Origin: Nocardioidaceae bacterium
GTDB lineage: Bacteria > Actinomycetota > Actinomycetes > Propionibacteriales > Nocardioidaceae
DNA: 12,919 nt
Assembly: GCA_025966335.1 (NCBI GenBank)
Contig: JAICRS010000067.1
Location: forward strand, 1 to 12,919
Direction of reading: 5' to 3'
Positions 6,547-12,919 of the stretch are shown one piece after another. The position numbers and the translations under genes are program-made. Under the pieces are notes generated by a model. It saw nothing but the letters and a program-made list of their open reading frames with translations. It was not told where the DNA came from and ran no database searches. Position 1 is the first letter of the stretch; each line of letters starts with the position of its first letter.

Positions 6547-7848
6547 GTGAACGCTCTACCGAAGCATCCGGGTCCGCGTCCGGTCCACGGACGAGTCGCG
6601 ATGATCAGCCTGCACACGTCGCCGCTCGACCAGCCCGGAACCGGTGACGCGGGCGGGATGAACGTCTATGTGCTCGAGCTGTCCAAGCGGCTGGCGCGGC
6701 GCAACATCGGCGTCGACGTCTACACCCGCGCGACGTCCTCCGAGCTGCCACCGGTCGTCGAGGCGCTCCCGGGCGTGCACGTCCACCACGTCCACGCCGG
6801 GCCGTTCGAGGGGCTGACCAAGGCCGAGCTGCCCGGTCAGCTGTGCGTCTTCGCGCGCGAGGTGCTCCGCTCCGAGGCCCGGCACGACCAGGGCTGGTAC
6901 GACCTGGTGCACAGCCACTACTGGCTCTCGGGCCAGGTCGGCGCCCTGGTCCGGGACCGGTGGAGCGTCCCGCTGGCGCACTCCATGCACACCATGGCCA
7001 AGGTCAAGAACGAGGCGCTCGCCGAGGGCGACACGCCCGAGCCGACCGCCCGGGTGATCGGCGAGGAGCAGGTGGTCGAGGCCGCCGACATGCTGATCGC
7101 GAACACCGACAGCGAGGCCAAACAGCTGATCAACCTCTACGACGCGGACTCGTCGCGGGTCGAGGTCGTGCACCCCGGCGTCGACCTGTCGGTGTTCCGG
7201 CCGGTGGGCCAGGCGGTGGCGCGAGCGCGGCTCGGACTCCCCGCCGATGCACATGTGCTGATGTTCGCCGGGCGCATCCAGCCCCTCAAGGCGCCCGACG
7301 TACTCCTGCACGCCGTGTCCTCCCTGCTGTCGCGCGACCCGTCGCTGCGGTCGCGGCTGGTCGTCCCGGTCGTCGGCGGGCCGTCCGGCACCGGCCTCGA
7401 GCACCCCGAGTCGCTGGCCCAGCTCGCGGAGTCCCTCGGCATCGCCGACGTGGTCCGGTTCATCCCGCCGGTAGCGCAGTCGACGCTCGTCGACTGGTAC
7501 GCCGCGGCCACGCTGGTCTGCGTCCCGTCCTACAACGAGTCGTTCGGCCTGGTCGCGGTGGAGGCACAGGCCACTGGTACGCCGGTCGTGGCGGCTGCCG
7601 TGGGTGGGCTGACCACCGTCGTGCGCGACGGGGTGAGCGGCCTGCTCGTCGAGGGGCACGACCCGGACGACTATGCGCGCGCCATCGAACGGATCGTCCA
7701 CCAGCCGGCGTTCCGCGCGACCTTGGCCGAGGGCGCCCGCGAGCAGGCGGCGGGCTTTGCCTGGGAACGGACCGCGGACCGTACTGTCGAGGTGTACCGC
7801 CAGGCCAGCACGGCCATGCGCAACGACCTCGAGGGGATGAGAGCGTGA
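6547..7848 (+). CDS. mshA: D-inositol-3-phosphate glycosyltransferase (mycothiol step 1)
   Basis: The 433-residue GT4-family enzyme transfers N-acetylglucosamine from UDP-GlcNAc to 1L-myo-inositol 1-phosphate. This is the committed step of mycothiol synthesis, the main low-molecular-weight thiol of actinobacteria. The N-terminal signature HTSPLDQPGTGDAGGMNVYV (residues 23-42) is typical of MshA. HSHYWLSG follows in the first Rossmann domain. The second domain carries FAGRIQPLKAPD and the EX7E motif, E331 to E339 (NESFGLVAVEA). The start is GTG at 6547 because GGAGGT (6533-6538) stands eight bases before it. An in-frame TTG at 6523 lies upstream of that ribosome site and is rejected. The stop overlaps the next gene's GTG by four bases (GTGA), so the two are translationally coupled. 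The 114-bp gap before it holds the hairpin and an AT-richer stretch at 6500-6513, but no convincing -35/-10 pair. Confidence 0.95.
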   Translation: MNALPKHPGPRPVHGRVAMISLHTSPLDQPGTGDAGGMNVYVLELSKRLARRNIGVDVYTRATSSELPPVVEALPGVHVHHVHAGPFEGLTKAELPGQLCVFAREVLRSEARHDQGWYDLVHSHYWLSGQVGALVRDRWSVPLAHSMHTMAKVKNEALAEGDTPEPTARVIGEEQVVEAADMLIANTDSEAKQLINLYDADSSRVEVVHPGVDLSVFRPVGQAVARARLGLPADAHVLMFAGRIQPLKAPDVLLHAVSSLLSRDPSLRSRLVVPVVGGPSGTGLEHPESLAQLAESLGIADVVRFIPPVAQSTLVDWYAAATLVCVPSYNESFGLVAVEAQATGTPVVAAAVGGLTTVVRDGVSGLLVEGHDPDDYARAIERIVHQPAFRATLAEGAREQAAGFAWERTADRTVEVYRQASTAMRNDLEGMRA

Positions 7849-8348
7849 CCGATCGGGCAGCCGCCGCCGAGACGCTGCGGAGCGCGTTCACCGAGCACGA
7901 GCTGGAGTGGAAGGAGATCGAGGACGGCGTCTTCACCGTCGTCCTGCCCGGGGAGAAGAAGCTGCAGACGCCGTGCCGCTTCGACGTCGGGTCGCACGCG
8001 CTGGGGGTGCATGCGTTCGTCGCGCGGCACCCCGACGAGAACCACGAGCGCGTCTACCGGTGGATGCTCGAGAAGAACCTCCGCCTCTACGGCGTCGCGT
8101 TCGCCGTCGACCACCTGGGCGACATCTACCTCGACGGGCGGCTGCCGCTGAGCTCGGTGACCCCCGAGGAGGTGGATCGGCTGCTCGGCGCGGTGCTGTC
8201 GTACGCCGACGAGTCGTTCAACACGATCCTCGAGCTCGGCTTCGCCACCTCGATCCGCACGGAGTGGGACTGGCGGACCTCGCGCGGTGAGTCCACCCGC
8301 AACCTCGAGGCCTTCCGCGGCTGGCTCGAGAAGGACACCACCCCCTAA
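7845..8348 (+). CDS. YbjN-family protein
   Basis: The 167-residue soluble protein matches the YbjN/sensory-transduction family that follows mshA in many actinobacteria, as Rv0487 does in M. tuberculosis. Visible family features are the N-terminal helix region with ELEWKEIEDGVFTVVLPGEKK, RFDVGSHALGVHAFVARHPDENHERVY in the middle split over strands, and MLEKNLRLYGVAFAVDHLGDIYL followed by LPLSSVTPEEVDRLL. The fold resembles type III secretion chaperones; the biochemical role is not established. The GTG at 7845 overlaps the mshA stop (GTGA) and has a purine-rich GAGGGG about eight bases upstream, so translation is coupled. No membrane segment or signal peptide is seen. Its conserved pairing with mshA suggests a link with thiol metabolism, but that is inference. 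Confidence 0.85.
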   Translation: MTDRAAAAETLRSAFTEHELEWKEIEDGVFTVVLPGEKKLQTPCRFDVGSHALGVHAFVARHPDENHERVYRWMLEKNLRLYGVAFAVDHLGDIYLDGRLPLSSVTPEEVDRLLGAVLSYADESFNTILELGFATSIRTEWDWRTSRGESTRNLEAFRGWLEKDTTP

Positions 8349-8376
8349 CCCTCCGCACCCGCACCCTCTTCCCGTT

Positions 8377-8486
8377 GAGACGTGCCCTTTTCCCCGTCGA
8401 GACGTGCGGTTTTCGCGGGTGAGACGTGGAGTTTTCGCGCTTCAGACGTGTAGCTTTCGCGGTCGAGCAGTGCAGTTCCCGGATCA
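8377..8486 (+). repeat. 22-bp tandem repeat array 1 (five units)
   Basis: Five units start at exactly 22-bp steps: 8377, 8399, 8421, 8443 and 8465. The first three begin GAGACGTG, the fourth CAGACGTG, the fifth GAGCAGTG. Most units continue with a T-tract (TTTT or TTT) and CGC. A shared consensus with array 2 is about GAGACGTGcaGwwTTCgCG. The array begins 28 bases after the YbjN stop, following a pyrimidine-rich stretch, and its last unit reaches the stop codon of the convergent regulator gene at 8484. The role is unknown. A conserved core with decaying later units is what is seen. Confidence 0.85.
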
Positions 8487-9188
8487 GGCCTCCACCCGCA
8501 GGCGGCCGGGCTCGATCCCGAGCAGTTCCTGGAGTGCTTGCTGTCCCATTCCGGTCACCTCGAGACGACGCGTGCGGTCGGGTCGGCGTACCCACGTCCT
8601 CTCCAGGAACCGGTCGCGCAGCGCTGCGCCGAGCGAGCCGGCCAGGTGAGGTCGGCGCTCGGTCCAGTCGATGCACTCGCGCAGCAGCGGCCGGCGTCGT
8701 CTCCGCAGATCATCAAGATCCACATCGAGGCCCTCGAACCAGTGCTCGCCGTTGTCGGTAAGCGCCAGGCCGTGTGAACTATCCACGAGGCGGCGTTCGG
8801 CCAGCGCGTCGAACACCACCACCCCGAGCCGGCCCGCGAGGTGGTCGTAGCAGGTGCGTGCGGCCGCCAGCCGTCGGCGCTCACCGACGCCACGCAGCGA
8901 CCTGGCGGGAGCCGGTCGAGCCAGCGTGCTGAACGCCTCGAGGGCCTCGCCGACGTCCTGTCCGGCCAGGCGCACGTAGCGGTTGCGGCCGAGTCGTTCG
9001 TCGGTGAGGATGCCGGCGGCGACCAGGGTCGACACGTGTTCGCTTGCTGTCGACATCGTGACGCCAGCAGTCGAGGCGAGCTGGGACAGGGTCCACGCGG
9101 ACCCGTCCAGCATCGCCAAACACATCGCGGCCCGGCTCTGGTCCGCGAGCAGGCGGGCAAGGTTCGCGACCGCAGCTGCATCTGTCAT
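8484..9188 (-). CDS. ArsR-like winged-helix transcriptional regulator
   Basis: The 234-residue protein has an ArsR/SmtB-type winged helix at residues 7-85: ANLARLLADQSRAAMCLAML, then a helix-turn-helix with recognition helix about 44-56 (TMSTASEHVSTLV), and a wing around RLGRNRYVRL. A C-terminal extension of about 140 residues includes RTCYDHLAGRLG and DWTERRPHLAGSLGAAL, which I recognise from long ArsR-family regulators often paired with transporters. Classical metal-site motifs (ELCVCDL) are absent, so the inducer is unlikely to be arsenic and is unknown. The ATG at 9188 has GGAGG five bases upstream. It lies 29 bp after the transporter stop and is probably co-transcribed with it, suggesting control of its own promoter. 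Its stop codon overlaps the last unit of repeat array 1. Confidence 0.87.
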   Translation of the reverse strand: MTDAAAVANLARLLADQSRAAMCLAMLDGSAWTLSQLASTAGVTMSTASEHVSTLVAAGILTDERLGRNRYVRLAGQDVGEALEAFSTLARPAPARSLRGVGERRRLAAARTCYDHLAGRLGVVVFDALAERRLVDSSHGLALTDNGEHWFEGLDVDLDDLRRRRRPLLRECIDWTERRPHLAGSLGAALRDRFLERTWVRRPDRTRRLEVTGMGQQALQELLGIEPGRLRVEA

Positions 9189-9217
9189 GAGTTCCTCCGT
9201 TCCGGTCAACGCTGTCG

Positions 9218-10123
9218 TCAGGCGTCCTGGAGTACGACGGCGGGCCGGCGCGGCCTGATCCGGGCAACCGCAACACCGACCAACGACACGGCACCGCCGA
9301 CAATGGCGAGCAGAGGGGGTACCTCGTCGAGAAGGGCCCAGCTGAGTCCGATCGTGATGGGCGGCACGAGGTACGTGGTGACACCCAGGCGGGACGCATC
9401 CATCCGGGCCAGTGCGTAGGCGAAGGTCGTGAACGCGATGGCGGTGGGGAAGATCCCGAGGTAGACGATCCAGCCGACCGAGCTCAGCGGCAGCTCCTGC
9501 ACCGTTCGAACCAGGTCGCCCGCGACCGGAAGGCAGACCACGGCACCGATGGTGCAGGCGAACCAGGTGACTTCCAGTGCGGAGAGCCTTCCCAGCAGGG
9601 GCTTCTGGAGCACCATGCTGACCGAGTAGGCCGCGGCGGCCAGCAGGCAGAGCACCACGCCGAGCACATCCCGTTCGTCCCCGCCGGAGGTGGAGAAGCT
9701 GATCAGCAGCACGCCGCCGAAGCCGAGCATGAGCCCGGCGCCGAGATACCAGGTCGGCCGTTCGCGCAGGAACCACACGGCGAGGATCGCGATCAGCAGC
9801 GGCGCGACCTGGATCAACATCGCAGCCGTGCCCGCATCGATCCGCCGCTCGCCCTCGTTGAGCGCGAGGTTGTAGACCCCGAACCAGAGCACTCCGCAGA
9901 CGAGCAGTCCAGGCCAGTCCGCGCGCGAGGGCCAGCGCCGGGGACGGAACAGCAGGAACACACCGAGGGCGAGACTGGCGACCAGCAGCCGGCCGAGGGA
10001 GAGCGCGCCAGGAGTGACCTCTTCGCCAAGGTCCCGGATCGCGACGAACGCCGAGGCCCAGAAGACGAGCGTGATGCCGATCGCCGCGACGGGCAGCCAA
10101 CGGTGGGTCGCGGGCGAGGTCAT
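9218..10123 (-). CDS. EamA/DMT-family transporter
   Basis: The 301-residue protein has about ten hydrophobic segments in two homologous five-helix halves, as in the drug/metabolite transporter superfamily. The first half includes GITLVFWASAFVAIRDLGEEVTPGALSL broken over helices 1-2, and NEGERRIDAGTAAMLIQVAPLLIAIL. The second half includes AYSVSMVLQKPLL and YLGIFPTAIAFTTFAYAL. The EamA signature FWASAFVAIR near residue 21 and the acidic tail of helix 4 (WFLRERPTW) are typical. It sits in the cytoplasmic membrane and would export small metabolites such as amino acids or drugs; the substrate is unknown. No Shine-Dalgarno is seen, but TAGCGT lies six bases before the ATG, so the mRNA is probably leaderless. 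The gene is the first of a two-gene unit with the ArsR-like regulator and stands between mshA-ybjN and senX3-regX3. Confidence 0.9.
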   Translation of the reverse strand: MTSPATHRWLPVAAIGITLVFWASAFVAIRDLGEEVTPGALSLGRLLVASLALGVFLLFRPRRWPSRADWPGLLVCGVLWFGVYNLALNEGERRIDAGTAAMLIQVAPLLIAILAVWFLRERPTWYLGAGLMLGFGGVLLISFSTSGGDERDVLGVVLCLLAAAAYSVSMVLQKPLLGRLSALEVTWFACTIGAVVCLPVAGDLVRTVQELPLSSVGWIVYLGIFPTAIAFTTFAYALARMDASRLGVTTYLVPPITIGLSWALLDEVPPLLAIVGGAVSLVGVAVARIRPRRPAVVLQDA

Positions 10124-10129
10124 GGCACC

Positions 10130-10154
10130 ACGCTAGCGCCGAAACAGTTCGGCG
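10130..10154 (-). promoter_or_regulatory. Leaderless promoter and operator-like dyad of the transporter gene
   Basis: On the minus strand TAGCGT (plus coordinates 10130-10135) ends six bases before the ATG at 10123, the usual leaderless layout. Immediately upstream is a perfect inverted repeat with 7-bp arms, CGCCGAA (10137-10143), four bases, TTCGGCG (10148-10154). It fills the -35/-10 spacer, where a repressor would block transcription. The co-transcribed ArsR-like protein is the natural candidate to bind it. No clear -35 box is seen. Confidence 0.55.
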
Positions 10155-10202
10155 GTCACCGAAGTATCGGCCGTGGGGCTGCCGAGCGTCCGTGCCAACT
10201 GA

Positions 10203-10268
10203 GGTCGCGACTTTCTCACGTCTCGAACGCGAATTTCTCGCGTTTCAACGGGGAATTCTGCACGTCTC
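10203..10268 (-). repeat. 22-bp tandem repeat array 2 (three units, inverted relative to array 1)
   Basis: Read on the minus strand, units start at 10268, 10246 and 10224, exactly 22 bp apart. They begin GAGACGTG, GAAACGCG and GAGACGTG and carry AATTC or AAGTC where array 1 has T-tracts. The first unit starts 27 bases after the regX3 stop, preceded by CTCTCCCGTT, which closely resembles the CTCTTCCCGTT before array 1. The same element therefore occurs twice in the window, each in the sense direction of the preceding gene. Confidence 0.85.
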
Positions 10269-10295
10269 AACGGGAGAGGGGGTGGGCCCCGGGGG

Positions 10296-10973
10296 TCAGA
10301 GGTCGAGCTTGTAGCCGAGGCCGCGGACGGTGACGAGGTACTTCGGGTGTGCCGGGTCCGGCTCGATCTTGGTGCGCAGCCGCTTCACGTGCACGTCGAG
10401 GGTCTTGGTGTCACCGACGTAGTCCGCGCCCCAGACCCGGTCGATCAGCTGGCCGCGGGTCAGCACCCGGCCGGCGTTGCGGAGGAACATCTCCAGCAGC
10501 TCGAACTCCTTCAGCGGCAGCTTGGCGTCCTCGCCGGCGACCGTGACCACGTGCCGCTCCACGTCCATCCGCACCGGGCCGGCCTCCAGGGTCGCGGGGA
10601 CGAGGTCGACCTCCTGTCCGCGGCGCAGCACGGCACGGATCCGGGCGACGAGCTCTCGCGGCGAGTACGGCTTGGTCACGTAGTCGTCGGCGCCGAGCTC
10701 GAGCCCGACGACCTTGTCGACCTCGGTGTCCTTGGCGCTGACCATGATCACCGGCACGTTCGAGGTCTGCCGGATCCGTCGGCACACCTCGGTCCCGGGG
10801 ATCCCGGGCAGCATCAGGTCGAGCAGCACGATGTCGGCGCCGTTGCGCTCGAAGTCGGTCAGCGCGTCCGTGCCGGTGGCGGCGACGGAGACCTCGAAAC
10901 CCTCCTTGCGCAGCATGTAGGCCAGCGGGTCGGAGTAGCTCTCTTCGTCCTCCACGACGAGTACCCGGGTCAC
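10296..10973 (-). CDS. regX3: OmpR/PhoB-family response regulator (RegX3/PhoP type)
   Basis: The 225-residue regulator has a receiver domain (1-120) with acidic pocket E8-D9-E10, phospho-acceptor D52 (LLDLMLPG), S79 and K101 (TKPYSP). A C-terminal winged-helix DNA-binding domain (about 130-225) carries LTRGQLIDRVWG, DVHVKRLRTKIE and RGLGYKL. It would be phosphorylated by the adjacent kinase and bind PHO-type direct repeats to activate phosphate-starvation genes. The start is GTG at 10973, with GAGGAGG seven bases upstream. It overlaps the kinase stop by four bases (GTGA), so translation is coupled. In streptomycetes the equivalent pair is called PhoR-PhoP; phoU next door supports the phosphate role. 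The symbol follows mycobacterial naming. Confidence 0.92.
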   Translation of the reverse strand: MTRVLVVEDEESYSDPLAYMLRKEGFEVSVAATGTDALTDFERNGADIVLLDLMLPGIPGTEVCRRIRQTSNVPVIMVSAKDTEVDKVVGLELGADDYVTKPYSPRELVARIRAVLRRGQEVDLVPATLEAGPVRMDVERHVVTVAGEDAKLPLKEFELLEMFLRNAGRVLTRGQLIDRVWGADYVGDTKTLDVHVKRLRTKIEPDPAHPKYLVTVRGLGYKLDL

Positions 10974-12154
10974 GACGTCGCCTCCTCATGAGGTGTGTGC
11001 GGCACGACGGGGGGACGCGTCCGACGTACGGCATCTGCGGATGTGCGACGCGGCAGCGTCAACGTGAACGAGGACCCCTGCCCCTCGACCGACCAGACCT
11101 TGACCTCGCCGCCGTGGGACGCCGCGACGTGCTTGACCACCGACAGCCCGAGACCGGTGCCGCCGGTGGATCGGTGACGAGCCGGGTCGACCCGGTAGAA
11201 CCGCTCGAAGATCCGGTCGATCTCCTCGGCGGGGATGCCGACGCCCTGGTCGGTGACCACGATGTCGACCATCAGGTCGTTGGCCCGGGCCGCGACCACA
11301 ACGGTCGAGCCCTCGGCGGAGTAGGTGACCGCGTTGGCGACCAGGTTGCCGACCGCGACCTCGACCTGCTCGGCGTTGCCGAGGATCTCCAAGCCGGACT
11401 CGCCGTCGCGCAGCACCGTGATCTGCTTGGCCTGCGCGTCGATAGCGGACGCGTCGACGGCGGCCTCGAGAACCGTGTCCACGTTCACCGGGAGCGGCTC
11501 GTCGATCGGGTCGTCGCCCTGGAGCCGGGACAGCTCGATGATCTGCTGGACCATCCGGGAGAGCCGCTCGCTCTCGGTGTGCATCCTTCCGGCGAACCGC
11601 TGGACCGCCTCCGGGTCGTCGGAGGCCTCCGCCACCGCCTCGGCGAGGAGATGGATCGCGCCGACCGGTGTCTTCAGCTCGTGCGACACGTTCGCCACGA
11701 AGTCCCGCCGGATCGCCTCGACGCGGCGTTCCCGGGTGCGGTCCTCGACCAGCGCCAGCACCAGCCGGCTGCTCAACGGCGCCACCCGCGCGGTCACATG
11801 GATCGGGGCGCTCGCGCGACCCCGCGACAGCACGATCTCGGTGTCCCGGATCTGCCCGTCCCGGCGCACCTGGCGGACGAGCTCCGCGAGATCCTCGACG
11901 CAGAGCTCGTTGCCGCTGACCAGGCCGAGGGCGTACGCCGGCGCTGAGGCCTTGAGCACCTCGTCGTTCTCGTTGACGACCAGGGCACTGCTGCGCAGCA
12001 CGGAGAGCACCGTCGCGACCCCGCTGGGAACGGCCGGCTCGTGCTTGGGGAGCCGCTGCTGCTGGTGCTCGCTGATCCGCCACGCGAGCACGACGCCGGA
12101 CCCGAGCACCGCGCCGAGCAGCGCGAACAGGAGGGCCTGCGTCGTGGCGTCCAC
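10970..12154 (-). CDS. senX3: Sensor histidine kinase (SenX3/PhoR type)
   Basis: The 394-residue kinase has one N-terminal membrane helix (about 6-25, ALLFALLGAVLGSGVVLAW) with no large external domain. A PAS-like sensor region follows (about 48-137, with SSALVVNENDEVLKAS). The HisKA H-box is at FVANVSHELKTPVGAIHLL, phospho-acceptor H158. The ATPase domain carries the N-box NLVANAVTYS, G1 DQGVGIP, F-box FERFYRV and G2 GTGLGLS. The lack of an extracellular sensor fits kinases that sense phosphate through the Pst transporter and PhoU. M. tuberculosis SenX3 is usually described with two membrane segments, whereas only one is clear here. The start is GTG at 12154: no Shine-Dalgarno, but TACGAT lies six bases upstream (plus coordinates 12161-12166), a leaderless-type promoter. 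It is divergent from phoU and translationally coupled to regX3. Confidence 0.93.
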   Translation of the reverse strand: MDATTQALLFALLGAVLGSGVVLAWRISEHQQQRLPKHEPAVPSGVATVLSVLRSSALVVNENDEVLKASAPAYALGLVSGNELCVEDLAELVRQVRRDGQIRDTEIVLSRGRASAPIHVTARVAPLSSRLVLALVEDRTRERRVEAIRRDFVANVSHELKTPVGAIHLLAEAVAEASDDPEAVQRFAGRMHTESERLSRMVQQIIELSRLQGDDPIDEPLPVNVDTVLEAAVDASAIDAQAKQITVLRDGESGLEILGNAEQVEVAVGNLVANAVTYSAEGSTVVVAARANDLMVDIVVTDQGVGIPAEEIDRIFERFYRVDPARHRSTGGTGLGLSVVKHVAASHGGEVKVWSVEGQGSSFTLTLPRRTSADAVRRTRPPVVPHTPHEEATS

Positions 12155-12160
12155 GAGACG

Positions 12161-12166
12161 ATCGTA
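12161..12166 (-). promoter_or_regulatory. -10 element of senX3-regX3 (leaderless)
   Basis: TACGAT on the minus strand ends six bases before the GTG start at 12154, the same hexamer and spacing as at the tridomain gene. This predicts a transcript beginning at or near the start codon. No good -35 hexamer is seen at 16-19 bp; a GTCACTTCACC stretch at 12182-12192 occupies that place. Confidence 0.5.
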
Positions 12167-12226
12167 CGCACGCAGGACGCCGTCACTTCACCGCGGAAGC
12201 CGTTCTGACCTGGGGCTTCGGCCACT

Positions 12227-12269
12227 GTTCACCTCGCGTTCACGCCGCGTCGCCGTCCGGTCACCTCGG
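12227..12269 (+). promoter_or_regulatory. PHO-box-like direct repeats between senX3 and phoU
   Basis: Eleven-base units GTTCACCTCGC (12227) and GTTCACGCCGC (12238) are followed by a degenerate unit and GGTCACCTCGG (12259). Against the Streptomyces PhoP unit consensus G(G/T)TCAYYYR(G/C)G they match at 9, 8 and 10 of 11 positions. The last unit is one base out of the strict 11-bp register. The block overlaps the expected -35 of phoU, and TACGTT (12275-12280) follows seven bases before the phoU ATG. RegX3 binding here should control phoU and perhaps senX3-regX3. Confidence 0.65.
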
Positions 12270-12287
12270 CGACCTACGTTGTGCGCC

Positions 12288-12919
12288 ATGCGCGATGTGT
12301 ACTACGACCAGCTGGACGCGATCGTCGACGACCTGGTGGCGATGACCCACCAGGTCAGGAACGCCGTCGACCAGGCCACCACCGCCCTCCTGACCGCCGA
12401 CGCCGAGCTCGCGGAACGGGTGATCAGCGGCGACGCCGACATCGACCACGCCCGCGAGCGGATCGAGGACCGGAGCTTCGAGCTGCTCGCCCTGCAGCAG
12501 CCGGTCGCCGGTGACCTGCGGATGCTGGTCGCCGCGTTCCGGATGGTCGGCGAGCTCGAGCGGATGGGTGACCTGTCCGTGCACGTCGCGAAGGTCGCCC
12601 GGCTCCGGGTGCCCGCCGTGGCCGTACCGACCGAGCTCCGTCCGACCATCCAGCGGATGGCCGAGGTCGCCGAGACCATGGTCGAGACGGTCGCCGGGGT
12701 CATCGCCGAGCGCGACGTCGACGCGGCCCGCGAGCTCGAGGCGGCCGACGAGGAGATGGACCAGCTGCGCCGTTCGTCGTTCCGCATCCTGCTCGGTCCC
12801 GAGTGGGCGCACGGGGTCGAGCCGGCCGTCGACATCGCCTTGCTCGGCCGCTACTACGAGCGGATCGCCGACCACGCCGTGTCGCTGGCGCGGCGGGTGG
12901 TCTACCTCGTCACCGGCCA
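12288..12919 (+). CDS. phoU: Phosphate transport/signalling regulator PhoU (3' partial)
   Basis: About 210 residues are visible, so only a short C-terminus is missing compared with usual actinobacterial PhoU lengths of about 215-225. The protein is an all-helical tandem repeat of two three-helix bundles. The repeat-defining motifs ERMGDLSVHVAK (E91 to D95) and ERIADHAVSLARRV (E191 to D195) lie exactly 100 residues apart and supply metal-binding acidic residues in the family. PhoU links the Pst phosphate transporter to the SenX3/PhoR kinase and keeps the system off when phosphate is ample. The ATG at 12288 has no Shine-Dalgarno but has TACGTT seven bases upstream, suggesting a leaderless mRNA. 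Divergence from the kinase gene is the arrangement known from Streptomyces. Confidence 0.94.
   Translation, partial: MRDVYYDQLDAIVDDLVAMTHQVRNAVDQATTALLTADAELAERVISGDADIDHARERIEDRSFELLALQQPVAGDLRMLVAAFRMVGELERMGDLSVHVAKVARLRVPAVAVPTELRPTIQRMAEVAETMVETVAGVIAERDVDAARELEAADEEMDQLRRSSFRILLGPEWAHGVEPAVDIALLGRYYERIADHAVSLARRVVYLVTG

Noticed and set aside
5115..6647. A 510-codon plus-strand frame overlapping the tridomain gene
   Set aside because: The product is mostly Arg, Ala, Gly and Pro with no motifs, and it lies in another frame of a gene with continuous recognisable domains.
8377..8486. CRISPR array
   Set aside because: The 22-bp units abut directly with no unique spacers, are degenerate, and no cas gene is present.
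8484..10123. Insertion sequence or integrase carrying the transporter cassette
   Set aside because: No transposase, integrase, target-site duplication or tRNA gene is visible; only the inverted 22-bp arrays hint at an insertion.
8377..10268. The GAGACG core as a restriction-modification target array
   Set aside because: The hexamer matches a known type IIS site, but no methylase or nuclease gene is in the window and the core is not kept in all units, so it is probably chance.
10269..10295. Intrinsic terminator after regX3
   Set aside because: The GGGCCCCGGGGG stretch is self-complementary, but the possible stem is short and lacks a proper loop or U-tract.

Overview
The window is very GC-rich, gene-dense bacterial DNA. 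Its gene set points to an actinobacterium: mycothiol synthesis (mshA), a SenX3/RegX3-type phosphate two-component system beside phoU, DtxR/IdeR-type and PHO-type boxes, and several start codons preceded by TANNNT plus six or seven bases, the pattern of leaderless transcripts. Protein style suggests Propionibacteriales (Nocardioides-like), but this is inferred from memory of the families and not from any search.

Layout, left to right. (1) 1-3183, minus strand: an apparent three-gene operon of a short-chain dehydrogenase, a 1-aminocyclopropane-1-carboxylate (ACC) deaminase with the diagnostic active-site residues, and a dimethylglycine/sarcosine dehydrogenase-like flavoprotein that runs off the left edge. 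(2) 3252-3680, plus strand: a small four-helix membrane protein of unknown function, then a large imperfect palindrome. (3) 3796-6432, plus strand: a single-polypeptide enzyme joining an AMP-forming adenylation domain, a phosphopantetheine carrier domain and a multi-pass membrane acyltransferase-3-like domain. Its promoter has a DtxR/IdeR-type iron box exactly between the -35 and -10 elements, and a strong hairpin follows the stop codon. (4) 6547-8348, plus strand: mshA and a translationally coupled YbjN-family gene. (5) 8484-10123, minus strand: a two-gene unit of an EamA/DMT-family transporter and an ArsR-like regulator, with an operator-like dyad at the transporter promoter. (6) 10296-12154, minus strand: senX3-regX3. 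(7) 12288 to the right edge, plus strand: phoU (3' partial). PHO-box-like 11-bp repeats lie between senX3 and phoU.

Two short arrays of a degenerate 22-bp repeat, in opposite orientation, bracket the transporter/regulator pair (five units at 8377-8486, three at 10203-10268). Each array also begins 27-28 bases after the stop codon of the gene on its outer side, in the sense direction of that gene. They could therefore be 3'-UTR elements, boundary marks of an inserted cassette, or curved or protein-binding DNA with AT tracts phased at about two helical turns.

The most interesting candidates are the iron-box-controlled adenylation/carrier/membrane-acyltransferase fusion, which resembles a Dlt-like activation-and-export acylation route in one chain, and the 22-bp repeat arrays. 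The rest is mostly conserved actinobacterial housekeeping and signalling.
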